DNA of 64,000 nucleotides from DASUAS01 sp963750045 (GTDB taxonomy: Bacteria > Actinomycetota > Acidimicrobiia > IMCC26256 > DASPTH01): NCBI GenBank assembly GCA_963750045.1, contig CAVVPD010000004.1:248001-312000 (forward strand), in the 5' to 3' direction. The notes beneath the pieces are model-generated. The model made no database searches. It saw nothing but the letters and a program-made list of their open reading frames with translations, and had not been told where the DNA came from. Position numbers and translations under genes: made by a program. Positions 27,756 through 36,745 of this stretch are shown here, piece after piece (positions within the stretch are counted from its first letter, which is position 1; every line of letters begins with the position of its first letter).

Positions 27756-28742
27756 TTGCGAGATCCGTCCCAACTGAGCGAAGTCGGCGACCCGCCCGTG
27801 CGTCATTACGTCTTGACGCGGTTCGACGTCTATCTCGGCGACCAGAGCAAGTACCGCACCGACGAATGGTTCCGCAATCGGCTCGATCTCTTCGAGCAGT
27901 TCACGTGGCCCGCGATGGTCGCGCAGACCCGGCGGGACTTCACCTGGCTCGTCTTCTTCCACGAGAAGAGCAGGGCCGAGGTGGAACACCGCTTCGCCGG
28001 TCGCGATCTCCCGTTCGTGCCGGTCTTCACCGATGAGCTCTGGGAGCCCTCGTTGGTGCGCAAGGCAGTCAGGAGTCTCGGCGCGCCGGAGCGGTCGGTC
28101 ACGGTGTCGACCCAGCTCGACTGCGACGACGCCTTCGCGGTCGACGCGGTGGAACGGATCCGGTGCGCGCTGGCGAAGCGCCCGACGACCCGCACGTACC
28201 TGAACTTCCCGCTCGGCTACCAGTTCTGCGAGGGGCGCTTCTATCTCGCGCTCGACCCCTCGAATCCCTTCATCACCCTCGTCGAGCCGGTCGAGTCCCT
28301 CGACGAAGCGCTCTTCGCGTACCACGTGTGCCACGAGGACGCGAGCACCCACGCGCCCGTCGACCACATCGACTGGGAGCCTGGTTGGCTGCAGGTCGTC
28401 CACGGCACGAACATCTCGAACCACACGAATGGCCTGCGGATCCGGAACCCGAAGCCGTGGGGGCGATTCCGACACCTGCCCGGCGTGGGGGAGCGGCGCG
28501 TCGAATCCCGCCTCGAGGTCGAATCCGACCGACTGCGCGGCGCTACCTACCTCGTGAAGAAGGCGCTGTTCCGGCCCCTGGGACGGCGGCGCATCTACCG
28601 GGCACTCAAGCTCGAAGGCGTCATGACCAAGGCGCGCCGCGCAACCGACCGCGCGCCGGCATCGGCGCTCATCGAATCACAGATCGCGCCGCTGCCGGCG
28701 GCGCCGGTGGACGCGCGCGAGCCAGTCGAGGTGCGGCGATGA
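27756..28742 (+). CDS. Rhamnosyltransferase-like protein (Rhamno_transf family)
   Basis: 328 residues. The N-terminus HYVLTRFDVYLG, then WFRNRLDLFEQFTWPAM, AQTRRDFTWLVFFHE and STQLDCDDAFAVDAVE match the putative rhamnosyltransferase family, with the DCDD acidic motif as the probable metal site. TTG 27756 is chosen because GGAG ends six bases before it; GTG 27798 is an alternative. The stop overlaps the following methyltransferase start. Confidence 0.75.
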   Translation: MRDPSQLSEVGDPPVRHYVLTRFDVYLGDQSKYRTDEWFRNRLDLFEQFTWPAMVAQTRRDFTWLVFFHEKSRAEVEHRFAGRDLPFVPVFTDELWEPSLVRKAVRSLGAPERSVTVSTQLDCDDAFAVDAVERIRCALAKRPTTRTYLNFPLGYQFCEGRFYLALDPSNPFITLVEPVESLDEALFAYHVCHEDASTHAPVDHIDWEPGWLQVVHGTNISNHTNGLRIRNPKPWGRFRHLPGVGERRVESRLEVESDRLRGATYLVKKALFRPLGRRRIYRALKLEGVMTKARRATDRAPASALIESQIAPLPAAPVDAREPVEVRR

Positions 28743-29486
28743 GTCGCGAGGGCGGCGAAGTCCTCGCCGCCCGCTCGGTCGAGTACTGGGACACCGCCTA
28801 CGAGACGCACCAGGGCAACGAGATCTCCGACGACGACGCGGTCGGGGCCGCCGCGCTGAAGCACTTCGGGGGACTCGACGGCAAGCGGCTCCTCGATCTC
28901 GGTTGCGGGCTCGGCGAGTACTCGCTGTTCTTCGCGAAGCACGGCGCCACGGTGGTGGCGGTCGACAACAGCGCGACCCGCGACGGAGAGGCTTCGACGC
29001 CACTGTGCGGAGATCGGTGCGGACGCCGTGACGGCGGTGACACACGACGCATTCGCCATCGACGAGCTCGGCGACTTCGACTGCGTCTTCGGTTCCATGA
29101 TCCTGCACCACCTCGAGCCCTTTGGCGAGTTCGTGGCGGTGCTCCGCAAGACCCTCGTCCCGACGGGCCGCGGCTTCTTCTACGAGAACAGCGCCCAGAG
29201 CCGGGCACTCATCTGGGCTCGCGATCACCTCGCCGGCCGTTTCGGCATCCCGAAATTCGGCGATCCAGGAGAGTTCCCCCTGGAGCCACGTGAGATCGAC
29301 CTCCTGCGCCAGGAATTCCGCGTCGACATCGAGATTCCGAACCTCTTCCTCGTGCAACTCGCCTGCATCTATCTGCTCCGGGGCCACGGCTACGGCGAGG
29401 CAGTGAAGGCGGACGCGTTCCTCTACCGATTCGAGGCGCTCCACACGTACTCGTATCGGCAGATGGTGTTGCTCTCCTCCCGTTGA
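28739..29486 (+). CDS. SAM-dependent methyltransferase (frameshifted)
   Basis: Class I fold: LLDLGCGLGEYSLFFAKHGATVVAVDNS is the SAM-binding start, then after a shift near 28970-28990 the sequence continues RLRRHCAEIGADAV, DFDCVFGSMILHHLEP and ends LLSSR. A single indel joins the halves. About 248 residues when repaired. ATGA overlap with the rhamnosyltransferase-like gene places it in the same operon; it probably methylates the glycan or its lipid-linked unit. Confidence 0.75.
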
Positions 29487-29505
29487 CGCGATCCGGAGCC
29501 CATTC

Positions 29506-30661
29506 GTGCAGCGCCAGATCCACGTGCTCGTGGTCACCCACTCGGAGAGGGTGTGGGGGGCGGAGCGGCAACTCCTCGACCTGCGTCCGCACCTCGCCGA
29601 GGCCGGGATCCTGATCACCCTCGCCTGCCCGCCCGGCTCGGCGCTCGCGGAGGCCTGGACGCGCACCGGCGCTGCCGGCTGTCGACTTCGAGCCTGCCGG
29701 TTCGCTCGGGCTGCGTGACGACACCGGCGGGCGGCCCGGAATCTCCGCGCTGGCCGAGCAGACCCGCGTCATCGCGGTCGACGCCCGCGCGATCCGGCGG
29801 CTCGCTCGATCGCTCGGCGTCGACGTCTTGGAGTCGTACACGCTCAACGCCAACGCCGAGGTGGTGCTCGCGGCGCGGTGGTCGCGCACGCCGGCGGTGA
29901 TCGACCTGCACGACATCGTCGTCGCCGGTCTGGGGCGGAAGGTCCTGGGCGCGGGCGCCGCGCTCGCCGCCGCCACGATCGCGAACAGCGCTGCCACCGC
30001 GGCGACCGTGGCGCGCGGGCGAGTCGAGGTGATCCACCCCGGGATCGACCTGACGCGGTTCCACCCCGGACCGGCCGATCCCCCGACGCGGGCCCGGCTC
30101 TGCGCCCGTCCTGATCGACCCGTCGTCGGGATCCTCGGCCGCATGGACCCCGAGAAGGGGATCGACGTCCTCGGCCGGGCCATGGCCGGGCTCGAGGGCC
30201 CCGCCGCGGAAGCCCAGCTCGCGGTCGTCGGGGCACCGCTCGGGGGCGGGGAGTCCTACGCGGCAACCCTGCGGGCCGAGCTCACGCGAGGGCTGGGGGA
30301 GAGGGTCAGGTTCGTCCCCCCCACCGACGACGTACCGGGCGTCATGCGCGCGCTCGACGTGCTCGTGAACGCCTCCCGGGCCGAGCCCTTCGGGTTGACC
30401 GTCCTGGAAGCCCAGGCCTGTGGGACACCCGTCGTCGCGGCCGCCGCGGGCGGGATTCCCGAGTTCGTCGTCGACGGCAAAAGCGGTCTGCTCGTCACGC
30501 CCGGCGACGAGCTCGCGTTGGCTCGCTCGCTGGAGCGCATGTTGGGCGACGAGAGATTGCGTCATGCGGTCGTGTGTCGCGGTGTCGCCGATGCCGCCGA
30601 CAAGTCGATCGATCGTCAGGCGAAGCGCATCGCCGACCTGTACCGGTCGGTCTGCCGATGA
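29506..30661 (+). CDS. Family 4 glycosyltransferase (frameshifted)
   Basis: N-terminal VLVVTHSERVWGAERQLLDL is the acceptor domain opening. A shift near 29675 moves the frame (AVDFEPAGSLGLRDDTGG follows). The donor domain has VGILGRMDPEKGIDVLGRA and the E-x7-E type motif in RAEPFGLTVLEAQACGTPVV. GTG 29506 has GGAG eight bases upstream. The stop overlaps the O-antigen ligase start, so the operon continues. Confidence 0.82.
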
Positions 30662-32010
30662 TCGTCGTCATGCTCGCCGCCGTCGTCGGCATCCTCGCGC
30701 TCATCGCCTGCATCGTGCTCGAGGAGCGGGGCAGACCTCACGTCGCGGTTATCGCGGTGCTCCTCGTCGTGGTCGTCGACGCGCTGGTCTATCCCGACCA
30801 GGGCGCGGTACCGACCGGTCCGTTCCGCGTCGCGCTCGGAGGACAGGAGATCCGCGTGGCCGACGCCGTGATCCTGGTCGCGCTCGTCGCCCGTCTCCTC
30901 GTACGAGGGCTGCCGCGACGGGTCACGGGCGAGGGGCTGATCTGGCTCGCGTTCTTCGGGCTCTTCGGCTTCGAGCTGTTCATGGGGTTCGCCAACCACC
31001 ACGACAGCACGCTCGTGATCTTCCAGACGAAGTTCATCCTCGAGGCGGGCGGAATGGCCGTGTTGGTCGCCGGCGTGCCTGCCGCGATCTGGACCCGTCG
31101 GCAGATGGTGATACGGGCTGCATGGACGATCGGATTGCTCTCGATCGTGCCGATCGCGGTCGGAGCCGCCGGGCTGGACGCATCGGTGCCGCTCCTCGCG
31201 GGTTCTTCGCTCAAGTTCTCGGCCGACGCCGCCACCCTGCTGGTCTCGATCGGCGTGCTCCTCCTGATGATCGAGGTCTGCAGCGAGCAGCCGCGGCCGG
31301 TGGTCATCGGCTGGTGCTCGCTGTTCATCATCAGTCCGGTGGTGGCGGCCCAGCGCGCCGCGGTGATCGGCATGGCTGCCGCGCTCGTGTGCCTCGTGGT
31401 GCTCATGGCCGGTCGGGTCTGGCACGAACGGTCGGCGGTTCGCCTGAGCCACCTGCTGCCGCTCGTCGCCTTGTTGGTGATTCCGCTGGGCGTGATGGCG
31501 ATCCAGGGGGCGCGGACCGGCTCGCTCGCCACCGACTACCCCTTGAAGTCCAGCATCGACAAGACGTTCCTGGCCACCGGGAAGCAGCAGTCCGCCGACA
31601 TCCGGCTGGTGGTGTGGCGCCAAGGCCGCGACCTCGCGCTCGAGCGTCCGGTCCTGGGTTGGGGACTGGGCCAGGACTTCAACATCTACCAGAACAATGG
31701 TTCCGAAGACCCGTTCACCGGCGGCGACTATCACAACATCGCCATCGACATCGCGGTGACGACGGGCCTGACCGGCTTGGGACTGCTGATCGTCGCGGTG
31801 TGCACCTCGTTGTGGAGCGCGTACGCCACCTGGCACCGGGCCTCGCGCTCGGCGATCGCGGCGCTGGCCGCCGGGAGCGCCATCGTCATGATGGAACTGT
31901 GCACCAAGGGCATGTTCGAGAGCATCTTCCAGAAGTTCCGCCTGGGGATCCTGTTCGGCTTCGCGATCGGCGCGATCCTCGGCGTGCGCGTCCGCCCGTC
32001 GACGGAGTGA
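30658..32010 (+). CDS. O-antigen ligase / Wzy-like polymerase
   Basis: 450 residues with about 11-12 hydrophobic segments. The Wzy_C-like region includes AAQRAAVIGMAAALV, a periplasmic loop with DIRLVVWRQGRDLALERPVLGWGLGQDF and a conserved His in GGDYHNIAIDIAVTTG. These are characteristic of O-antigen ligases and polymerases; in a Wzx-dependent locus the polymerase role is the more likely. ATG 30658 overlaps the previous stop. Confidence 0.82.
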   Translation: MIVVMLAAVVGILALIACIVLEERGRPHVAVIAVLLVVVVDALVYPDQGAVPTGPFRVALGGQEIRVADAVILVALVARLLVRGLPRRVTGEGLIWLAFFGLFGFELFMGFANHHDSTLVIFQTKFILEAGGMAVLVAGVPAAIWTRRQMVIRAAWTIGLLSIVPIAVGAAGLDASVPLLAGSSLKFSADAATLLVSIGVLLLMIEVCSEQPRPVVIGWCSLFIISPVVAAQRAAVIGMAAALVCLVVLMAGRVWHERSAVRLSHLLPLVALLVIPLGVMAIQGARTGSLATDYPLKSSIDKTFLATGKQQSADIRLVVWRQGRDLALERPVLGWGLGQDFNIYQNNGSEDPFTGGDYHNIAIDIAVTTGLTGLGLLIVAVCTSLWSAYATWHRASRSAIAALAAGSAIVMMELCTKGMFESIFQKFRLGILFGFAIGAILGVRVRPSTE

Positions 32011-32040
32011 CCTTGCGAGCGAGGAAGCGAGGAGCCCGCA

Positions 32041-33111
32041 ATGGATCTGATCGAATTCCGCCGGGCGATGCGCCGCTTCCTCGGGATCGGGCTCGTCGCC
32101 GGGATCCTCGTGCTCGGGATCGGCATCTTCACCGTGGGCGGTTACGATTCGCAGTACTCGGCGACGAGCACGGTCCTCCTCAACCCCAAGACGGATCGCT
32201 TCCAGGGCGCGTCGTCGTCGTTGTTGCGCGTCATCCTGCCCAACGTCGTGGTGCTCGCGAAGAGCAACGCCCTGCGCTCGGATGCGGCGTCGCGCGTTCC
32301 CGCCGCGCTTCGAAACGCGCCGGTCACGGTCGACGCGTCCGTCGACGTGGACACGAGCGTGCTGGCGATCACCGCGACCTCGACCGACGCCGCGGCCGCC
32401 GTCCGGTGGAGCGCGGCGACGGCGCAGGCGGTGGTGAAGCGTCTCGCTGATGACCAACTGCTGTCGGGAGAGGTGATCGACCTTGCGTCCTCGGCGGTGC
32501 CAGACGGCCGCACCCGCCAGCGTGTGGGCATCGCCGGGTCGTTGGTGCTCGCGCTCGTGGCGTTCGTGCTGACCGTGTTCGTCGCCCAACGGGTCACCGA
32601 GTCGCGGGACGTCGCGGCGGCCTTGCGCAAGCGCGGTGTGCGGGTGCTCGGTGACCTCTCGACCAGCGCGTTGCGCAACGACGCCGAGGAGATGCACGTC
32701 GCGATCGCCGGCATCGCGATGGCGGTCGGCGCGAGCGTGTCGCGGGTCGTCGTGACCGCGTTCGAAGACGCGGTGCTCGTGAGGCAGTTCACGGAGATGT
32801 TCGTCGACGAGGCACGGATCGTCGCCGGTTCCTCGGTGGGGCACGCGGAGTCGCCCGAGGACCTCGCCGTCCCGGGGCCGCTGATCGACCAGCTGGTATC
32901 GCTCCAGACGGTCGTCGGCCAACGGGAGGCGTGTCTGGTGCTCGTTGATCGGCGCAGGCGTTCGGTGGACGAGGTCGTGGCCGGAATGGCGAGCCTGCAC
33001 GACATGCACATCCCGGCCGCAGGCGTCGTGCTCGTCCGTGGTCCGGGATTCGAGTGGGCCCGGCGAACGCGGCCGGCTGACGTCCTCGCCGCTACGACCT
33101 CGACGCCGTGA
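32041..33111 (+). CDS. Wzz-like chain-length protein with a degenerate kinase domain
   Basis: 356 residues. Membrane segment near 13-33, extracytoplasmic Wzz region (SATSTVLLNPKTDRFQG), second membrane segment LVLALVAFVLTVFVA. The C-terminal domain aligns in position with the ATPase of the 19109 protein, but where Walker A should be it reads VVVTAFEDAVLVRQF, with no Gly-Lys-Ser, and no Walker A' aspartate is present. Likely a structural partner rather than a kinase. GAGGAG is 9 bases before ATG 32041. Confidence 0.75.
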   Translation: MDLIEFRRAMRRFLGIGLVAGILVLGIGIFTVGGYDSQYSATSTVLLNPKTDRFQGASSSLLRVILPNVVVLAKSNALRSDAASRVPAALRNAPVTVDASVDVDTSVLAITATSTDAAAAVRWSAATAQAVVKRLADDQLLSGEVIDLASSAVPDGRTRQRVGIAGSLVLALVAFVLTVFVAQRVTESRDVAAALRKRGVRVLGDLSTSALRNDAEEMHVAIAGIAMAVGASVSRVVVTAFEDAVLVRQFTEMFVDEARIVAGSSVGHAESPEDLAVPGPLIDQLVSLQTVVGQREACLVLVDRRRRSVDEVVAGMASLHDMHIPAAGVVLVRGPGFEWARRTRPADVLAATTSTP

Positions 33112-33172
33112 CCGGCCGCCTGTCGCGCGCGCGACCGCGACCCGTCGCGGGTCAGCTACCGCGCCCATCCTG

Positions 33173-34234
33173 ATGATCGACTCCTCGGATCGCGGCGGCA
33201 TCGCGCGTTACACCGCAGCGCTGGTCGACGACCTGCTCGCCGCGGACGTCGACGTCGCGCTCGCCGCCCCCGCGGGCCGGGAGCGGGGCGGCGGCGCCGT
33301 GTCCCACATCCCGTGGGGTACCGAGATCGCGGGGTGGCCGGCCTGGCGCCAGAAGGGAATGCTCGCGTGGGAGTTGCCGCGGCGGGCGATCAACCTGCTG
33401 GGGATCGTGAGATCAGCGCGACCGCGTCTGGTCCACCTCCAGAACAACGTGGGTGGTCCGTTCGATCCCCTGTTGATGTGGTGGTGGCGGCACCGTGGTC
33501 TCCGCCTGGTCAGGACGGTGCACGACGTCGTCGCGCACTGGGAGAGTGGCTCGGCGCGGCGAGACCGCCGGACCTGGCGACTCGCTGATGTGGTCATCGT
33601 GCACGGCACGGACGCGAAGGCCGTGATCGAGGAGGACGCGCCCGGCATCGATGTCCGCGTGATCCCACCCGACCTCCCGCGCATGACGGCACCGTCACGT
33701 GCGAGCGCGCGAACCGCGCTGGGTCTCGACGACCGTCCCCGAGCCCTCGTGCTCGGGATCATCAGCGCCTACAAGGGAATCGATCTGCTCGCCACGGCGT
33801 GGCCGTCGGTTCGCGAACGGGTTCCGGATGCCTGCCTCGATGTCGTCGGATCGTTGCCGGTGCCGCTCGAAGAGCTGGACCGGCTCGCGTCGCTCGACGG
33901 CGTGAACGTCCATCTCGGCTGGCTGAGTGACGACGACATGCTTCTCTGGGCGGCGACGCCCGACTTCTGCCTGCTCCCGTACGCCCACGGAGTTCACTCG
34001 GCGATCATGCACAACGCGGTGGTTGCCGGGACGTCGGTGCTGGCCAGTCCGTCCCTGGCCGAGGAGACCGCCCGCTTCGGGAGCGGACGCACGGTCGAGC
34101 TGGAACCCGCAGCGTGGGCCGATGCGATGGTCGAGGCCCTCACCGTCCGACCACTTCCTCCGCCGAGCGAACGCACCCGCGGCGCTCAGGCGGCCGCGAC
34201 CGCAGCGGTCTACTCGGAGCTGCTCTCGCGCTGA
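33173..34234 (+). CDS. Family 4 glycosyltransferase
   Basis: About 353 residues from ATG 33173. SSDRGGIARYTAALVDDLL is the acceptor-site opening; LVHLQNNVGGPFDPLL, RTVHDVVAHWES and LVLGIISAYKGIDLLATAWP, then FCLLPYAHGVHSAIMHNAVVAG are GT-B donor-domain features. The likely original start is GTG 33108, overlapping the previous stop, with the N-terminal 20 codons in another frame (PRPVAGQLPRP); an indel near 33165 would unite them. Confidence 0.78.
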   Translation: MIDSSDRGGIARYTAALVDDLLAADVDVALAAPAGRERGGGAVSHIPWGTEIAGWPAWRQKGMLAWELPRRAINLLGIVRSARPRLVHLQNNVGGPFDPLLMWWWRHRGLRLVRTVHDVVAHWESGSARRDRRTWRLADVVIVHGTDAKAVIEEDAPGIDVRVIPPDLPRMTAPSRASARTALGLDDRPRALVLGIISAYKGIDLLATAWPSVRERVPDACLDVVGSLPVPLEELDRLASLDGVNVHLGWLSDDDMLLWAATPDFCLLPYAHGVHSAIMHNAVVAGTSVLASPSLAEETARFGSGRTVELEPAAWADAMVEALTVRPLPPPSERTRGAQAAATAAVYSELLSR

Positions 34235-34277
34235 CGGGCTGGGCGCCGGCGCGACACCGCCCGCGCGGTTCGGGACC

Positions 34278-35360
34278 TCAGTCGCCGAACAGGGCCCGGT
34301 AGCGGGCGCGAGCCACCGGGAAGTTCTCCAGCGCGTGGTTGCCGTCCGCGGCACCGTCTTCGTTGAAGTAGGCCTGGTACGCGAGACTGCCGGGCCCGGA
34401 TTCCGGGAGCTTGCGCATCCACTCGTACATGCCCTGGACGAATGCAGGGTTGTCGCCCCCACCCGTGGTCAGGCTGCTTCCGGTCGACAACGCCCATTCC
34501 GGGTAGCTCACAGGCTTGCCGTGGGCGATCGCGAAGTCGAGCTGGTATCGCAGGTTCGGCAACACCTGATCGTCGAACGTACCGACCGGGTCCGCCCAGG
34601 TGCCCGTGGTCGAGTCGATTGCAACCGGCAGTCCCTGGTCGTAGTAGTCGAGTCCGACGAAGTCCACGTACGAGTCGCCGGGCCACGCGCACGCCGCCCC
34701 TGTCCGCATGTACGAGGAGGTGGCGCTCCAGTCGAAGCGGAACTTCGACGACACCGAGGTGAAGATGTCGTGCACCCTGCGGAAGGAGGATCGCCAGAGC
34801 GCGCAGTTGCCCTCGGCGGACCACGGGAACCAGTAGCCGTCGAACTCCCAGCCCAGACGGATGACGGCGTCGTCGAATCCGCCGTCGCTCAGGTAGGTGG
34901 CGGCTCGGCGGAACATCGCGTCGTTGCGTCCGTCGGCGGTCGCCTGGAGGTGGTCGCGGGCCTGTGCCTGTCCGTCGGCGGTCCTCGCATCGATCGGCTC
35001 GCCGAACGCCAGCGGCACCGACTCCACCAACGTGATCCGGTCCGCCAACGTCTGCAACGCACCCGGCTTCACGACCTGACCCCAGATGCTCCCCGTGAAC
35101 CGCGACGAGGACCCATCCGAGAACTGCACCACGTAGCCGACCGGGCGACCCAACCACGACTCCAACCCCGTCAACGTCGACACCGCCGCATACCCCGGAT
35201 AGAAGCCCAGCCCGCCTAGGGGTCGGGCAGCGCCCGAGTCGTCGTCGCGGAAGGCCACCAATGAGACGGCGGTGCCGACGATCAGGAGCAGGGCGACGAG
35301 CACGATCACGGGTCGTCCCCTGCGACGGGCGTGCGCCGGGCGACGGGGTGAGTCGCTCAT
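34278..35360 (-). CDS. GH26-like glycoside hydrolase, third paralogue (membrane-anchored)
   Basis: 360 residues. An N-terminal Arg-rich stretch then a membrane segment (VIVLVALLLIVGTAVSLVA) looks like a type II anchor rather than a cleaved signal. The domain begins GGLGFYPGYAAVSTLTG; Glu172 in RLGWEFDGYW and Glu288 in SYPEWAL correspond to the catalytic pair of the 22382 and 23856 proteins. It is diverged from the two near-identical copies and has no concanavalin-like modules. It ends 43 bases from the convergent GT gene. Confidence 0.75.
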   Translation of the reverse strand: MSDSPRRPAHARRRGRPVIVLVALLLIVGTAVSLVAFRDDDSGAARPLGGLGFYPGYAAVSTLTGLESWLGRPVGYVVQFSDGSSSRFTGSIWGQVVKPGALQTLADRITLVESVPLAFGEPIDARTADGQAQARDHLQATADGRNDAMFRRAATYLSDGGFDDAVIRLGWEFDGYWFPWSAEGNCALWRSSFRRVHDIFTSVSSKFRFDWSATSSYMRTGAACAWPGDSYVDFVGLDYYDQGLPVAIDSTTGTWADPVGTFDDQVLPNLRYQLDFAIAHGKPVSYPEWALSTGSSLTTGGGDNPAFVQGMYEWMRKLPESGPGSLAYQAYFNEDGAADGNHALENFPVARARYRALFGD

Positions 35361-35474
35361 GCGGTCGCCGCGGCGGCTTCGAGGAACGGACGGGGCAGGT
35401 CGGCGATCCGTATCTGCCTCATATCGGTTGGGTGTGCGATTGCGGTGCGTCGCGCAGTCTCGGGGCCCGTAGCC

Positions 35475-36731
35475 TCATGAGCGGGCGGGCCCGGAGGGGC
35501 TCGCCACGGCCATGGATTGGGGTGCGGGACCGGATCCGGCGGCCGCCCGCTCGAGGATGGGTTCGAACCGGTCGGCGATCGTGTCGATGTCGAACGTGCG
35601 CTCCGCGTAGTCACGGGCGCGCGTTCCATCTCGACCCGGAGTCCGGCGTCGTCGAGAAGTTCGGCCGCCGCCGCGGTGAATTTGGTCGACCGACTCAGGG
35701 TCGGTGACGATGCCACTCCCCTCCCGCTCGATGATCCGGGCGGCGAGGTTCTCGGCGGGCACAGAGGCCAGGATCGGGCGGGCGGCACAGTGATAGGTCA
35801 AGACCTTCGACGGTACGGAGAAGACTCCGGCATCCGGTTCGAGGATAGCGACCAGGACATCGGCCGACGACAGCACCTCGGCCAGTCGGTCGTACGGTTG
35901 GAAGGGGAGAAGCAGGAGGTGGTCCAGGTGGTGGTCGCGCTTCGCCTGTGCGAGGTACTCCGCGCCGAGGCCTTCGGAGATCACCACCACGCGCACGTCG
36001 GATCGATCGGCGGTGCGGACCGCGAGCTGCACGAGCAATTCCGGATTGTGCTTCAACCCGAGCGTGCCCGAATACAAGATCACGAGCGCGCCGCCCAAGT
36101 CGTGTTCCTCGGCCCATGCGTTGTCATGCGGAAGCGGCGACAGTTCTGCGAGCGGAGCCCAGTTCTCGATCGTGGTCACACGCTCGTTTGCGATTTCCCA
36201 CCGATCGAGGATCGGGCGGAAGTCGTCACTGATGACCACGACCTCGTCACTCGCCGCGAGCATCCCACGCTCGAGACGCTCGAAGCCCTTCGCCATCGTG
36301 GCGCCGAGGACGGGCACGCGCTTTCGGACTTCGTTCGCCATGGCGACGCTGTACACGTCCTGTTGCCAGAACACGAAGCCGGTACGACTGCGGTCGAGGC
36401 GCTTGAGGAACGCCGACTGCGCGAAGAGCGGTGTGTTGCTCGAGAGCACGACGTCGGGGCCGAACGCGGCCACCCGCTCGGCGAGAAGCCGCGCGTACCT
36501 GCGTTCGTGGCGGAGACGGCGCGAGAACGAATACTTGGCGAACGGCTCGCCGAGGTCGATCGCTTCGACCCGGAACGTCGGGGGATCGTCCGTCCGAGCC
36601 TCGAGCGCGCCCTTGCCGGTGACGAACGAGGCACAGTGGAGGTGGCACACCTCGTGGCCGCGGCGAGCGAGCTCACGACTCAACTGCACCTGGAACGGGT
36701 GGCCCGAATAGTCGTGGACCGCGATGCGCAT
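35475..36731 (-). CDS. Family 4 glycosyltransferase (WbuB-like), two compensating frameshifts
   Basis: About 418 residues. MRIAVHDYSGHPFQVQLSRE opens the acceptor domain; VISDDFRPILDRW, LVILYSGTLGLKHNPELLVQL and VFSVPSKVLTYHCAARPILA are donor-domain motifs. Between about 35690 and 35625 the frame reads nonsense (HRGGGRTSRR), while another frame gives FTAAAAELLDDAGLRVEMERA, the expected helix. Two opposite single-base errors therefore bracket about 65 bases. Fifteen bases separate it from the sugar-phosphate transferase upstream, so they form one operon. Confidence 0.8.
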   Translation of the reverse strand: MRIAVHDYSGHPFQVQLSRELARRGHEVCHLHCASFVTGKGALEARTDDPPTFRVEAIDLGEPFAKYSFSRRLRHERRYARLLAERVAAFGPDVVLSSNTPLFAQSAFLKRLDRSRTGFVFWQQDVYSVAMANEVRKRVPVLGATMAKGFERLERGMLAASDEVVVISDDFRPILDRWEIANERVTTIENWAPLAELSPLPHDNAWAEEHDLGGALVILYSGTLGLKHNPELLVQLAVRTADRSDVRVVVISEGLGAEYLAQAKRDHHLDHLLLLPFQPYDRLAEVLSSADVLVAILEPDAGVFSVPSKVLTYHCAARPILASVPAENLAARIIEREGSGIVTDPESVDQIHRGGGRTSRRRRTPGRDGTRARDYAERTFDIDTIADRFEPILERAAAGSGPAPQSMAVASPSGPARS

Positions 36732-36745
36732 GCGACGGTCCGGGA

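Noticed and set aside
26418..28475. Long minus-strand open frame opposite two glycosyltransferases
   Set aside because: No ribosome site, no recognisable motif, and it overlaps two well-supported genes completely.
30616..33201. Open frame of about 860 codons opposite the O-antigen ligase and Wzz-like genes
   Set aside because: Highly charged, low-complexity translation with no membrane or domain features; a shadow of the plus-strand genes.
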